Origin: Croceifilum oryzae
GTDB taxonomy: Bacteria > Bacillota > Bacilli > Thermoactinomycetales > Thermoactinomycetaceae
Assembly: GCF_030814315.1 (NCBI RefSeq)
Contig: NZ_JAUSUV010000003.1
Location: forward strand, 124,001 to 188,000
Direction: 5' to 3'
Length of the DNA stretch: 64,000 nucleotides
A program made the translations under genes and the position numbers. The notes below the pieces were generated by a model. It made no database searches, had not been told where the DNA came from, and was given only the letters and a program-made list of their open reading frames with translations. Positions 35,302-46,400 of this stretch are shown piece by piece. Numbering within the stretch: the stretch's first letter is position 1; every line of letters starts with the position of its first letter.

Positions 35302-35637
35302 TTATTTTCCTCCTCTCAGTCTCTCTATATAGATATGTAGGATTTTATAGATTGGCAGGAACAAACGTGGATTCATAGAAAAATAGTTGCATGGGCTTTT
35401 TAGATTTATAAATGCAAGTAATCGCTGTTTCTTATTCTTTACTGATATTTTTGTTTTTTTACAAATGTGTACAATATGTAAAAAATGAATAGATGTCTAG
35501 GAAGAACGATTTTGTTATGTTAAAGTATTAAATAGTTGATATACTGAATTTAAATAATAATATAATTTTGTTCATACAAAACAAAATCATTAGATAAATG
35601 AAACATATAAAATAATGTTTGTTATAGGAGTATGTAT

Positions 35638-36675
35638 ATGATGGAAATGAAATTGAAGTGTACACCATTCGAATCACCATACGAAGAGCTTATCCACCCA
35701 CATATATACAGAGTGCGCGATAATCTTTTCCTTGTTCAGTTTAAAGTGATGAAGGTGTTACCAGCTCTAAATATTGTACGCCGTGCGATGGAACGTGGAG
35801 AAATCAAAAAAGATTCGTTGGTGATTGATACTTCGAGTGGTACATTTGCTCTAGGGCTTGCTCTGGTATGTCATCATTTTAAGTTGGGATTGAAAATTGT
35901 AAGCGATCCTGCTCTAGATAAAAATTTAAAGGCTCGATTAGAAGACCTAGGGGCACATGTATTGGTTGTTGAAGAGCCCGACGAGCAAGGGAATTATCAA
36001 TCGAAGCGCCTACAAGTTGTGAAAAAGATCTTAGTGGAAAATGAAAATGCCTTTTGGTGCAACCAGTATGATAATCCTGATAATATGGGGTCCTATGATC
36101 CGATTGCAGATATGATCGCTGAGAGCATTGGTACCCAGGTTTCGCTTGTAGGGGCTGTGGGTTCAGGTGGCTCAACAAGTGGGATTATTCAAGCTCTTAG
36201 AAAGCGAAATTTAGATACGAGAATGGTTGCAGTTGATACATTTGGTAGTGTCTTGTTTGGATTAACTGATTCAAAAAGACAGTTGCGGGGATTAGGGAAT
36301 AGTGTGATTCCTAAAAACGTAAAGCATCATCTATATGATGAAGTCCACTGGGTGAGTGCGCGATTAGCATACTCTTGGACAAGAGATTTACATAGAAAGC
36401 ATGCTATCTATGCAGGTGGGACGACCGGTGCATGCTTTGGAGTTGCAGATTTTCTCTCAAGGAATTCACCAGACGAGACGTTTGTTTTCATTGGTCCTGA
36501 TGATGGAGTCCGCTATATGGAGACGATTTATCAAGATGATTGGCTACAGAAGAATCAGCTTCAATTACCCGATAATGAGCTGACAGAGCCACAGGAATGT
36601 ATGGGTCCATGGGATGTGCCGTGTAGTCCTCCTGATTGGGCTTTCATGAAATGGAATCGAAAATCGACTTTATAA
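35638..36675 (+). CDS. PLP-dependent cysteine-synthase/SbnA-like enzyme (candidate diaminobutyrate synthase)
   Basis: About 345 residues from ATG at 35638, seven bases after AGGAG; ATG 35632 is too close. Type II fold PLP enzyme: lysine candidates in QFKVMKVLPALNIV, substrate loop DTSSGTFALGLAL, phosphate-binding VGSGGSTSGII, and a C-terminal IGPDDGVRYM. Closest recognisable relatives are SbnA/cysteine synthases, which replace a beta-phosphate or acetate by a nucleophile. Next to a PduX-like kinase and a lyase fusion, it would perform beta-replacement on phosphothreonine with an amine donor. The C-terminal CMGPWDVPCSPPDWAF tail is unusual. First gene of the NRPS operon. Confidence 0.85.
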   Translation: MMEMKLKCTPFESPYEELIHPHIYRVRDNLFLVQFKVMKVLPALNIVRRAMERGEIKKDSLVIDTSSGTFALGLALVCHHFKLGLKIVSDPALDKNLKARLEDLGAHVLVVEEPDEQGNYQSKRLQVVKKILVENENAFWCNQYDNPDNMGSYDPIADMIAESIGTQVSLVGAVGSGGSTSGIIQALRKRNLDTRMVAVDTFGSVLFGLTDSKRQLRGLGNSVIPKNVKHHLYDEVHWVSARLAYSWTRDLHRKHAIYAGGTTGACFGVADFLSRNSPDETFVFIGPDDGVRYMETIYQDDWLQKNQLQLPDNELTEPQECMGPWDVPCSPPDWAFMKWNRKSTL

Positions 36676-36688
36676 GGAGTGGATTTAT

Positions 36689-39382
36689 ATGGATTCTAAA
36701 TCCATTGTGTTTGTGGAAAGTAATACCACGGGTACAGGTGAGCTTTTTATGAAAGAAGCCTTGGCGATGGGATACAATGTGTTTTTCCTATCGAATGATC
36801 CGTTCAAATACCCGTTTTTAGATAGGTACCCGGTCCATTACGCTCAGATAAACACAGAAAATTCAGATGAACTTATTCGTATGGTCGAAAGGATTCCAAA
36901 CGTTGATCTTGTTTTTTCATCAAGCGAATTTTATGTAGAGATAGTAAATCAAATCAATCGGCGTTTGGGGTTGGTATCGAATCGACCAGAGGCAATATCA
37001 ACCTGTAGAAACAAACTTGAATTATATAAAGTGCTTAGTAAGAAAGGATTATGTCCGAAAGCGATCCATGTCTCGCGTTCTACCGTGTTAGCCAGTACGA
37101 TCCATGAAAACGATATAGTCCCATATCCGTTTGTCGTGAAGCCACTCAAAGGATCGGGTAGTCAAGGAGTACGCTTTATCCGGGATGCCGATCAATTGGC
37201 TCTATATGCGAATGAGACGGATCAGAATGAGTTTATCATTCAGGAGTATATGGACGGTGAGGAGTTTTCGGTAGAAGTTCTATCCCTGAATGGTGATCAT
37301 CATGTGATGGGGATTACCAAGAAGCACCTAGGTGAGGAGCCGTATTTTGTTGAGATCGGGCATGATTTTCCTGCTAGTCTGAATGGGGATGAGTCAGAAC
37401 GGATTTGCTGTATTGTACGTGAGGCACTTGATGAAGTTGGCTATATGACTGGAGCTTCTCATGTTGAAATCCGTATGAAACAACAGACTGTGAAGATTAT
37501 TGAAATCAATCCTCGATTAGCAGGTGGGATGATCCCAGTTTTGATGAATAAGTGTACCAATATCAATATGATCCAACTCTGTCTGCTTTTACATTTAAAC
37601 AAGATAGACGAGTTTAAAGAGGAGATGGGGGGATTTACGTTCCTTCAAACAGGTGTTATTCGTTTTAAACTCGCGAAAGGTAAAGGAGAGATCCAAAACA
37701 TAATCGTAAAGAAAGGAGACCATGATGAACGATTCGATCATCAAATCCTACTGTTGAAAAAAACAGGAGATCGAATCACTCTCTCAGGAGACTTTAAGGA
37801 CCGGATTGCGTGCGTGATTGTAGCAGGTTCGGATACTAAGGAGTGTGAGCAGGTTGCAAAAAAATGGTTATACAGGATAGAAGCTGTTTACCGCGATAGG
37901 TCGAATTCATCTTTAGCAGATTACACCCTTCAATTTTTAGAGAATACAGGTAGGTTGAGTTCGACTCTTCATCCTTATGCACAAGCGGTTATGAAAACAG
38001 AGAAACGAAGAACGAGTTTAGAAGAGATCCGGTTGATTTGTGATATAGATGAAGCGCATCAGATTATGCTTTTGGAAAGTGGAATTCTACCACAAGATGA
38101 TGTGATCCCCGTGTTAAAAGAAATAAGGAGATTACGAGAGCACGATTTTGAAAGCGTTCTCAGTCTTCCGACTCCAAGGGGCTTATATTTAACATATGAG
38201 AGTTATATGATAGCCCAGCTTGGAGAGAGGCTAGGGGGCAACTTGCAGTTGGCTCGATCCCGAAACGATATAAACGCAACGATGAACCATCTTATTATAC
38301 GGGATCACGGGCTCGAATTAATTCAAACGCTTTGGAGATTGATGTCTTCGATGACGTTGCTAGCTAAAAAGTATACCAATACTGTGTTCCCTATCTATAG
38401 CCAGTACCAAACGGCATTGCCGGGGACGTTTGGGCATTATCTCATGGCAATCGTGGAAAGTCTCCTAGACCATACCAATCAATGGATCAGCCTTCTGAAT
38501 GGGAGTATGAAGTCGCCTTTAGGGGCATGTTCGGGGGGAGGGACAACACTTCCGATCCATACCGATATCACAGTTGAATTACTGGGTTTCAAAACGGCAT
38601 ATCGGAATTCGATTGCGGCTGTTAGTAGTCGAGACCTGAATCTGCGCGTCGCCAGTGAGTGCTCCTTTATCGGGCTAACGCTTAGTCGGTTGATTCAAGA
38701 TTTGCAAATCTGGTCTTCGATCGAGTTTTCGTTATGTTCCTTACCTGATCAACTTTGTGGCGGATCATCAGCAATGCCACAAAAAAAGAATCCGTATCTA
38801 CTGGAGTGGGTGAAAGCTCGGATCGATGAATTATTAGCAATCAAGGATACGCTTACTTTTTCTGTCCATAAGACTCCATTCTCTAACTCATTTGAGGTTT
38901 CGGGGATTAGCACCGATCATTCTTGTGAGATGATTTCAAAGCTAACGAAAGTGATCAATATGACCAGTATCTTATTAAATGGGTTAGCCATTAACGAGCA
39001 GTCTGCTAAAAAGCATATTATGGACAGCTGTTCCTATCTAAGTGATGTAGCCGAGTATTTATTCCGAGAGCACTCGATTTCGTTTAGAGAATCTCACCAT
39101 TATCTCGGTGAAATCATTCCATTGATTGGGAGTGATTATGCGGCTCTCGTCAAATTAGTAAATCAAAAGCTTGATATTGAGATGGGTCAGACATTACTAT
39201 CGCAAGATCGACTTTATGGAATGGGTCCTGGCGAGAAACAGGTGGACGAGCATATCTCTTACTGTATGGACTCATTAGAACAATTAAAAGATCAATTGGA
39301 TGATTATGTTCAGCAAATACATACCGCATCTCACAAAAAGGAGCAGTTGATCAACCGTATGGTTCTGCCTACACAGACATAG
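36689..39382 (+). CDS. ATP-grasp / argininosuccinate-lyase-like fusion protein
   Basis: 897 residues; ATG at 36689 after AAGGAGTGGATTTAT. Residues about 1-400 are an ATP-grasp ligase (PFVVKPLKGSGSQGVRF, IIQEYMDGEEFSVEVL, VKIIEINPRLAGGMIP). From about 440 to the end is a fumarase/ASL-superfamily lyase: NLQLARSRNDINAT (about 517-530) and signature GGSSAMPQKKNP (about 690-701). The ASL motif THLQ is replaced by SQYQ (about 570), so the usual catalytic His is Gln. In the proposed pathway the lyase would remove fumarate from an aspartate adduct, and the ATP-grasp may activate a carboxylate. The friulimicin dabA/dabB genes (cysteine-synthase-like, ASL-like) are the parallel I recall. Confidence 0.88.
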   Translation: MDSKSIVFVESNTTGTGELFMKEALAMGYNVFFLSNDPFKYPFLDRYPVHYAQINTENSDELIRMVERIPNVDLVFSSSEFYVEIVNQINRRLGLVSNRPEAISTCRNKLELYKVLSKKGLCPKAIHVSRSTVLASTIHENDIVPYPFVVKPLKGSGSQGVRFIRDADQLALYANETDQNEFIIQEYMDGEEFSVEVLSLNGDHHVMGITKKHLGEEPYFVEIGHDFPASLNGDESERICCIVREALDEVGYMTGASHVEIRMKQQTVKIIEINPRLAGGMIPVLMNKCTNINMIQLCLLLHLNKIDEFKEEMGGFTFLQTGVIRFKLAKGKGEIQNIIVKKGDHDERFDHQILLLKKTGDRITLSGDFKDRIACVIVAGSDTKECEQVAKKWLYRIEAVYRDRSNSSLADYTLQFLENTGRLSSTLHPYAQAVMKTEKRRTSLEEIRLICDIDEAHQIMLLESGILPQDDVIPVLKEIRRLREHDFESVLSLPTPRGLYLTYESYMIAQLGERLGGNLQLARSRNDINATMNHLIIRDHGLELIQTLWRLMSSMTLLAKKYTNTVFPIYSQYQTALPGTFGHYLMAIVESLLDHTNQWISLLNGSMKSPLGACSGGGTTLPIHTDITVELLGFKTAYRNSIAAVSSRDLNLRVASECSFIGLTLSRLIQDLQIWSSIEFSLCSLPDQLCGGSSAMPQKKNPYLLEWVKARIDELLAIKDTLTFSVHKTPFSNSFEVSGISTDHSCEMISKLTKVINMTSILLNGLAINEQSAKKHIMDSCSYLSDVAEYLFREHSISFRESHHYLGEIIPLIGSDYAALVKLVNQKLDIEMGQTLLSQDRLYGMGPGEKQVDEHISYCMDSLEQLKDQLDDYVQQIHTASHKKEQLINRMVLPTQT

Positions 39383-39400
39383 AGAGGATTACGTACTTCA

Positions 39401-40309
39401 GTGAATGAAATAAGGAGAGAAAATGAAGTTATGCTGGAAGCGATTGCAAGTTGTGCTCCGTTTTGTGTGGATCAGGCACGAGGTACTTTTGGAGAATTGT
39501 TACAGGGAGAGCTACCTGATGGGAGTCATTTTCTCGTTACTCTCCCTATCTCTCTGCAATCCAAAGCAACTTTTTTACCTGATCTACATACGAAGGAGAT
39601 AAGAGTTTTTCCTTCTCATAAAAAGAAAGTGAAAGTGGCAATCGATTACTTGTTACGCCGTTTTGATATTCACTTGGGTGGTCTTCTTATGGTACAGAGT
39701 GAAATACCAGAGGGGAAGGGATTAGCTAGTTCATCGGCAGATATTGTCGCGAGTATTCGATCTGTTTCTAAATATCTGAGTCTTCCTATCTCTCCAAGTG
39801 TGATTGAGGAAGTTATGCGTCAAATTGAACCGAGTGATGGTGTTATGTATGAAGAGTCTGTCACCTTTTATCATCGAGAAGTACGTTTAGCAGGGAGACT
39901 TGGTGAATTGCCTCCGATGATCATTGTAGCGGCGGATACAGGGGGGATCGTTGATTCAATCCAACATAATCGGAAGAGTCCTCTATATGTCGATTCGGAA
40001 AGGTACGTGTTCCAACGATTGCTTGAGGACCTTAGAGTCGCAATCGCGCGTAGAGATCTAGATGAAATTGGTAGAGTTTCTACAATGAGTGCTGAAATGA
40101 ATCAAAAAAGGCTTTATAAAGATTACTTTGATTTTTTCATGGGCTTGAATCATAGGAACGGAATTTGCGGTACGGTTATTGCGCACTCTGGGACGATGAT
40201 TGGATCGATTCTCAATCCCTATGCTGCTAAGGCAACGGAAGCAATGCACCAGATATTACAGGAGTTTCACGATCGAGATATCGAGCCTATGATCTATACC
40301 AATATGTAA
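39401..40309 (+). CDS. GHMP kinase, PduX-like (L-threonine kinase candidate)
   Basis: 302 residues from GTG at 39401; ATG at 39431 with AAGGAGAG upstream is an alternative. PduX-type pattern: ARGTFGELLQGELPDGSHFL, ATP motif PEGKGLASSSADIVASI (about residues 102-118), IEPSDGVMYEESVTFYHRE and the C-terminal GTVIAHSGTMIGSIL. PduX makes O-phospho-L-threonine for cobalamin. No cobalamin genes are near; the neighbours instead suggest phosphothreonine as precursor of a diamino acid for the NRPS. 18 bases after the lyase fusion. Confidence 0.85.
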   Translation: MNEIRRENEVMLEAIASCAPFCVDQARGTFGELLQGELPDGSHFLVTLPISLQSKATFLPDLHTKEIRVFPSHKKKVKVAIDYLLRRFDIHLGGLLMVQSEIPEGKGLASSSADIVASIRSVSKYLSLPISPSVIEEVMRQIEPSDGVMYEESVTFYHREVRLAGRLGELPPMIIVAADTGGIVDSIQHNRKSPLYVDSERYVFQRLLEDLRVAIARRDLDEIGRVSTMSAEMNQKRLYKDYFDFFMGLNHRNGICGTVIAHSGTMIGSILNPYAAKATEAMHQILQEFHDRDIEPMIYTNM

Positions 40310-40442
40310 GTTTATATATACGAGGCATTTGGACAGCAAATATCTGAATGATAGTTTGTTTATAAAATGAAATATTAGTAATGTTATATCTATTTTTTGA
40401 ATGTCATATAAATGATCATTACTTTACCAAGGGGAGAAAGCC

Positions 40443-43400
40443 ATGGCAATCTATACGGAGCTCAAACTTAGTAAGTACGAGTTATCCCACACACAGAAGC
40501 GTTTCTGGTTTACGGAACAACTGGAGTTTGTACAAGCATCAAAGGTAAATGCGCTATCGCATGTATCCACAGCATTTACATTAAAGGGGAATTTAGATAG
40601 GGAGGTCTTTCATCAAGTCATAGACACTCTAGTAAACCGTCATGATATATTACGTACTTGTTTTCGTGAAGAAGGTGGAGTTCCTGTACAAGTAGTCTAT
40701 TCCGACATTAATTTTGATGCGATAGCCGTTGATATGTCTCAGCAGGAGAAATCTCTACAGGAGTTAGTGATGAGTGAGTTAAATAAGCCATTTTGTTTAA
40801 CGGAAGCACCGCTCATTCGTGCCACTTTATATCGCTTGTCTGAGTCCGAGCATATGTGCCTCCTCGTTGCGCATCACATTATTGCTGATGGGTGGGCGAT
40901 CGATATTTTAATGTCCGAGTTCTCCACTCTTTACCGTTCTTTGGCAAATAAACAGCCTAATCCATTAGCGCCTCTAGCTATTCAATATAGTGATTTTGCA
41001 CATTGGCATAATGAATTGCTAGAGGGAGGAGAGTTAGATGGGCAACGGGAATTTTGGTTAAATCGCTTGTCAGGGGAGTTACCTGATCTCAACTTCCCGT
41101 TGGATTTTCCAAGACCTTCTACGCAACAGTTTGAGGGTGATACCGTCCCGCTCGTAATCGATGGTGAGTTGATGGAGAAATTGAAGGCTACTTGTGAGAA
41201 GTTAGATGTCAGTCTCTATATGTTTCTATTAGCATCGTTTCAGGTTCTACTTGCCAAATATACGCGAAACAAAGATATTATCGTAGGGACATCGTTGTCG
41301 GGTCGAGTTCATCCAGAGGTAGCGGATCTGGTTGGATGTTTTATTAATACATTACCCGTGCGGAATGAAATAAGCGGAAGTGAGTTATTTCAGGGATTTG
41401 TGAAACGAGTCAAACAAACAGTTATCGAGCTATATGCGAATCAAGAATATCCGTTTGATCGCATTGTGGAAGAGCTAGGAATGGAACGGAATCTTAGTCG
41501 GAATCCAGTGTTTGATGTTGTTTTTGAGCTGCATACCTTGCGTACAGATAAGCAGTTAGAGGTAGAAGTCAATAAAGATCTTACACTCTCTTTTGAAAAA
41601 TCGCTAGATCATATCCAGTATTCGGGATTTGATTTTGTGTTCGAACTGTTCCAGACAGAAGGAAAGATAGATGGTTATATCCAATACAGTACATCTCTGT
41701 TTCAAAAGGAAACCATCGAACGCTTAAGCCGGCATTTTGTTCAGTTAGTGGCACAAGTGGTAGAAAAACCAGAGCAAAAAGTTTGTGAGATTGACATGTT
41801 GTTGGAAGAAGAAAAAAATCAAGTTCTGAAACAGTTTCATCCTAGCAAGGAAAGATTTCCAATTCATGTCCCGATGCAAACTCTGTTTGAAGGACAAGTA
41901 GCGAGAACGCCAGATCATATTGCAGTGAGTTTTGAAGGAGAAGAATGTACCTATCAGGAGCTAAACGAACGAGCGAATCGCATGGCACACTTACTTCGCT
42001 CACAAGGGATAGGGGTCAATCAATTTGTAGCCGTGGTAAGTGAGAGGAATCTCGATTGGATTTCGACCATGTTGGCTATTTTTAAGAGCGGAGCTGCCTA
42101 TGTTCCGATTGACCCCAATCTTCCAGATGAACGTATCGCATACATATTACAAAATAGCGAGTCAAATGCAATCGTTACACAGGATGCTTTTGTAGAACGA
42201 TTATTAGTGTTACAGACTAATCAGACTGTGCAAACCATGATCTGCTTAGATGAAGCGGGGGAACATTCGAATCGACGTGGACTGTATACGAAGAGTGATC
42301 TACATCAGTACAGTTCAGATAACCTCGATCCGATTAATGCATCAACGGATCTGGCTTACATGATTTATACATCAGGTTCTACTGGTAAGCCAAAGGGGGC
42401 ACTGGTGCGACATGATGGCATGATCAATCATCTCTATTCGAAGATTACTAGCTTGAGTCTAGGAGCAGAGGATGTCGTGGCGCAAAATGCTTCTGTCAGC
42501 TTTGATGTATCCGTTTGGCAGTCCCTTGTTGCCCTGCTAGTAGGAGCGAAAACATCGATTGCTTCGTTTGAAGTTTCGCGTGACCAATCTTTATTGTTTG
42601 AGCACCTGCAAAGAGAAGGGGTGACGGTAGTAGAAACCGTTCCTTCACTCTTGTTTGCATTCCTCGATACAGTAAAAGGTTTAACAGAAGTGGAAAGGCA
42701 ACTGCCTATGTTGCGCTGGATGATTGCCAACGGCGAAGAGCTACCGATTAAATTGGTAAATAGCTGGTTTGATCTATACCCGACCATCAAATTAATTAAT
42801 GCGTATGGTCCGACGGAGTGCTCAGACGATGTAACACAACATGTCATGACGGGTGTGATGGATGCAGAGCAACTACGTGTTCCGATCGGGCAACCCTTAC
42901 CCAATATGACTTTGTACGTGGTAGATCAGTATCATCATTTGGCGCCAGTAGGAGTCAAAGGCGAAATTTGGATTAGTGGCATTGGAGTGGGTGATGGTTA
43001 CTGGAAGAATGAAGAGCTCACAAAAGAAAAATTTATTTCGAATCCGTTTGCAGTGGATTGGACGGAAGCGAGAGCATATCGAACAGGCGATCTAGGTCGC
43101 TGGCTACCTGATGGATCGCTTGAGTTTTTTAGTCGCATCGATTTTCAAGTGAAGGTGCGTGGCTTTCGGATTGAACTAGGTGAGATTGAGAGTTCAATTG
43201 GAAACCATCCACAAGTGGACGAGGTTGCTGTTATCGTGAAGCAGACAGAATCCGGAGATAACATGCTAGTGGCTTTCTATACGAGTAAACAGCTACTTGA
43301 CACGGCTGATTTACAAGAGTATCTACGCGGGATTTTGCCCTATTATATGGTACCGGCGCTTGCGGTGCGAATTGAGAGTATGCCTCTCTTAACGAGCGAA

Positions 43401-46400
43401 AAGATAGATCGTCATGCTTTAAGAGAATTAGAGATTAGAGAAGGAGAGAAGCAGGGAGTATCCCAACCGAAAACGGAAACGGAGATAGAGCTCGTGTCGA
43501 TCTGGGAGGACATTCTGGAAATGAAGCAGATCGATGTAGAAGATAACTTTTTCCATCTGGGAGGACACTCGATTAGTGCGGTAAAAGTAATCAATCGGAT
43601 TCGTGATCAATTCCAAATTAAGATGACTTTACAACAGATCTTTATTACTCCTGTGCTGAGTGAGTTAGCGGGTGTAATTGATACAGAGGTTGCGAAAACC
43701 GAAGAGAATCAGGAACTTACTCTTCAACGAATGCCTGAGCAAGAGGTATATGAGTTAGCCCCTGTACAGCTACCCGAATGGTATATGCACCATTTTGAGC
43801 CAGATAATCCATTTTATAATACTAGTTTCGACTTGATGTTTTATGGTGATATGGATTTACCGGCGTTTGAGAGGGTATGGCAAACTCTTATTTCGCGTCA
43901 TGCAGTGCTACGTACTACATTTAGAAACGATAATGGAGTTCCGTTGCAAATAGTAGCCCCGAGCTTGGAAATGAAGCTTTGTGATCTCTATGAAGATCAT
44001 ACTCATATATCAGAAGATCAGATTCCCGCGGTTACCAAAGAGCTGGCTGAGGCACATGCGAATCAAATATTTGATTTTGAGAGAGGTCCTTTATTTTCTA
44101 CTAAGTTGGTTGAGCTTCCGGGTAAACAGTTCTTATATATGTTTGCTAGCCACCACATCATTTGGGATGAAACTTCCTCGATGAACCTCATGAAAGAATT
44201 TAATGAGTTATACAACGCATATGTCACCGGGAGAGAACCGCAGTTACCATCTATTGAGGTTGAGTATACAGATTATGTACGGTGGATGAATCGCTTAGTG
44301 AAGGAAGGACATTTGGATAACCAACGTCAATACTGGTTGAATCAGTTCTCGAATGTGCCTTCAGGTCTGGATTTGCCAACAGATTATCCTCGACCGCCGA
44401 TGGTTACATTTAATGGAGGAACAATCCTAGGAAGGTTTGATCAAGGACTCCAACAGCAAATGATTGATTTCTGTCAGCAGAACGATATTACATTGAATAT
44501 GCTTTTGCTTACTGTATTGAATTTGCAGTTACATCGTTTAAGTGGTCAACATGATTTTGTGGTGGGTTCACCGATTCTCAATCGTGATGATGTAAAGCTA
44601 GAAAGCATGCTTGGTTTGTTTGCCACGGCTCTCCCATTGCGTTGTACGATTGAACCTGATATGACCTTTGAACAGTTACTTGCACATAGTAAGCGAACGT
44701 CGATTGAGGCATATGATCATCATGCATATCCGAGTAATTTTGTAATTGAGCAGATTGAGGCGGAAGTAGACTTGTCGCGAACGAAGCTGTTTTCGGTGAT
44801 GTACGGTTTACAAAATAACAAGCAAAGATTGATGGATAGCATTCAGTTTGAAGGATTGCGTTGTAACTTTCGTGTGTATGAATTTATGGAGAGAAACTCC
44901 CGCTTTGACTTAACATTTGTCTTTGATGAATTAGAAAGTGGGCTTGAAATCAATCTCAATTACAACTCTGATTTATTTACGAAATCAACAGCAGAGCGGA
45001 TTTCTCATCAGTTTATGTGGCTGACAGAGCAGGTGGTTACAGCGCCAAGAAAACGGCTTCAAGAGTATGTGCTGGTATCGGAATCAGAGAAGCAGCGGAT
45101 GAGTGAGTGGAATCAGACAGAGAAGCCTTTTCATGATGCAATCTGTCTTCATGAGATGATCGAGAGACAGGCTGTGAAGACACCAGAAAATCCAGCTATT
45201 CTCTGTAACGGGATCACACTTAGTTATCGTGAGCTAAATGAGAAAGCCAATTGCTTAGCACACTGGATCACAAGGCTGGATGTTAAACCAGGGCATAAGG
45301 TAGGGGTTACGTTTGAACCATCAACGGACATGATTGTGGCACTGATCGCGGTGTTAAAAGCAGGAGCTGCATATGTACCTCTTAGCCCAGAAGTTCCGGT
45401 AAGTCGCCAGCAGATGATCATGGAACGCGCAGGGATTGATGTGATCATTACAGAGAGCCAATATGCGAAGGAAGATCTCGCATTTCAAGGTAAGGTTATC
45501 AACCTAGATGTAGATGCTCAGCTGATAGATAAGCAGCCGAATACGAATCTAAATCTTTCTATATCCACTAACATGTTGGCGTATGTGTTATTCACATCCG
45601 GTACGACAGGTATGCCAAAGGGAATTGAAATAGAGCATCGCGGTATCATCAATCTATTTGAATGGAGTCAGAGGAAGTATCCGCTTTCTGATTCGGATGC
45701 AACTTTATTTATGACACCTTATACATTTGATGCATCGCTACTTGAAATGTTTTGGCCTCTGGCGCATGGTGCGAAGGTAGTGATTCCAGAATCGGAGGAA
45801 CGTAAAAATCCAGCTTCTATTGGTAAGTTGGTAAGGAAGCATCAGATTTCGATTCTCCAGTTTGTGCCTGTGCTATTAGAAGCATTTGTAACAGCAAGGA
45901 AAAATGGAGGATTTGAAGAGTTGCCGTCGCTTCGTTATGTGATCTGCGGTGGGGCTTTACTTACCCGTGAATTATGCGATCAATTCAAAAACCAATTTTC
46001 TTGTCATCTGAGTAATCACTATGGACCGACGGAAATAACGGTAGATGCGATTACGTTTGATTGTGACGAACCATTCTCAGGAAATGTGGTTCCGATCGGT
46101 AGACCAATTCAAAATGTGCAAGTGTATTTGTTAGATAAACATAAGAATCCTGTACCCGTTGGAGTACCAGGTGAAATTTATATTGCTTCTCCAGGACTTG
46201 CACGTGGGTATCTCCATGATCCAACGATGACAGCTCAGTATTTTGTACCGGATCCTTTTACTTCGGATGTGAACGCCAGATTATATAAAACAGGGGACGT
46301 GGCGAAGTATGTCGAGGATGGAAATATCGTCTACTTAGGTCGTGTCGATCATCAAGTGAAAGTACGTGGAAATCGAGTAGAGTTAGAAGAGGTAGAAAGT

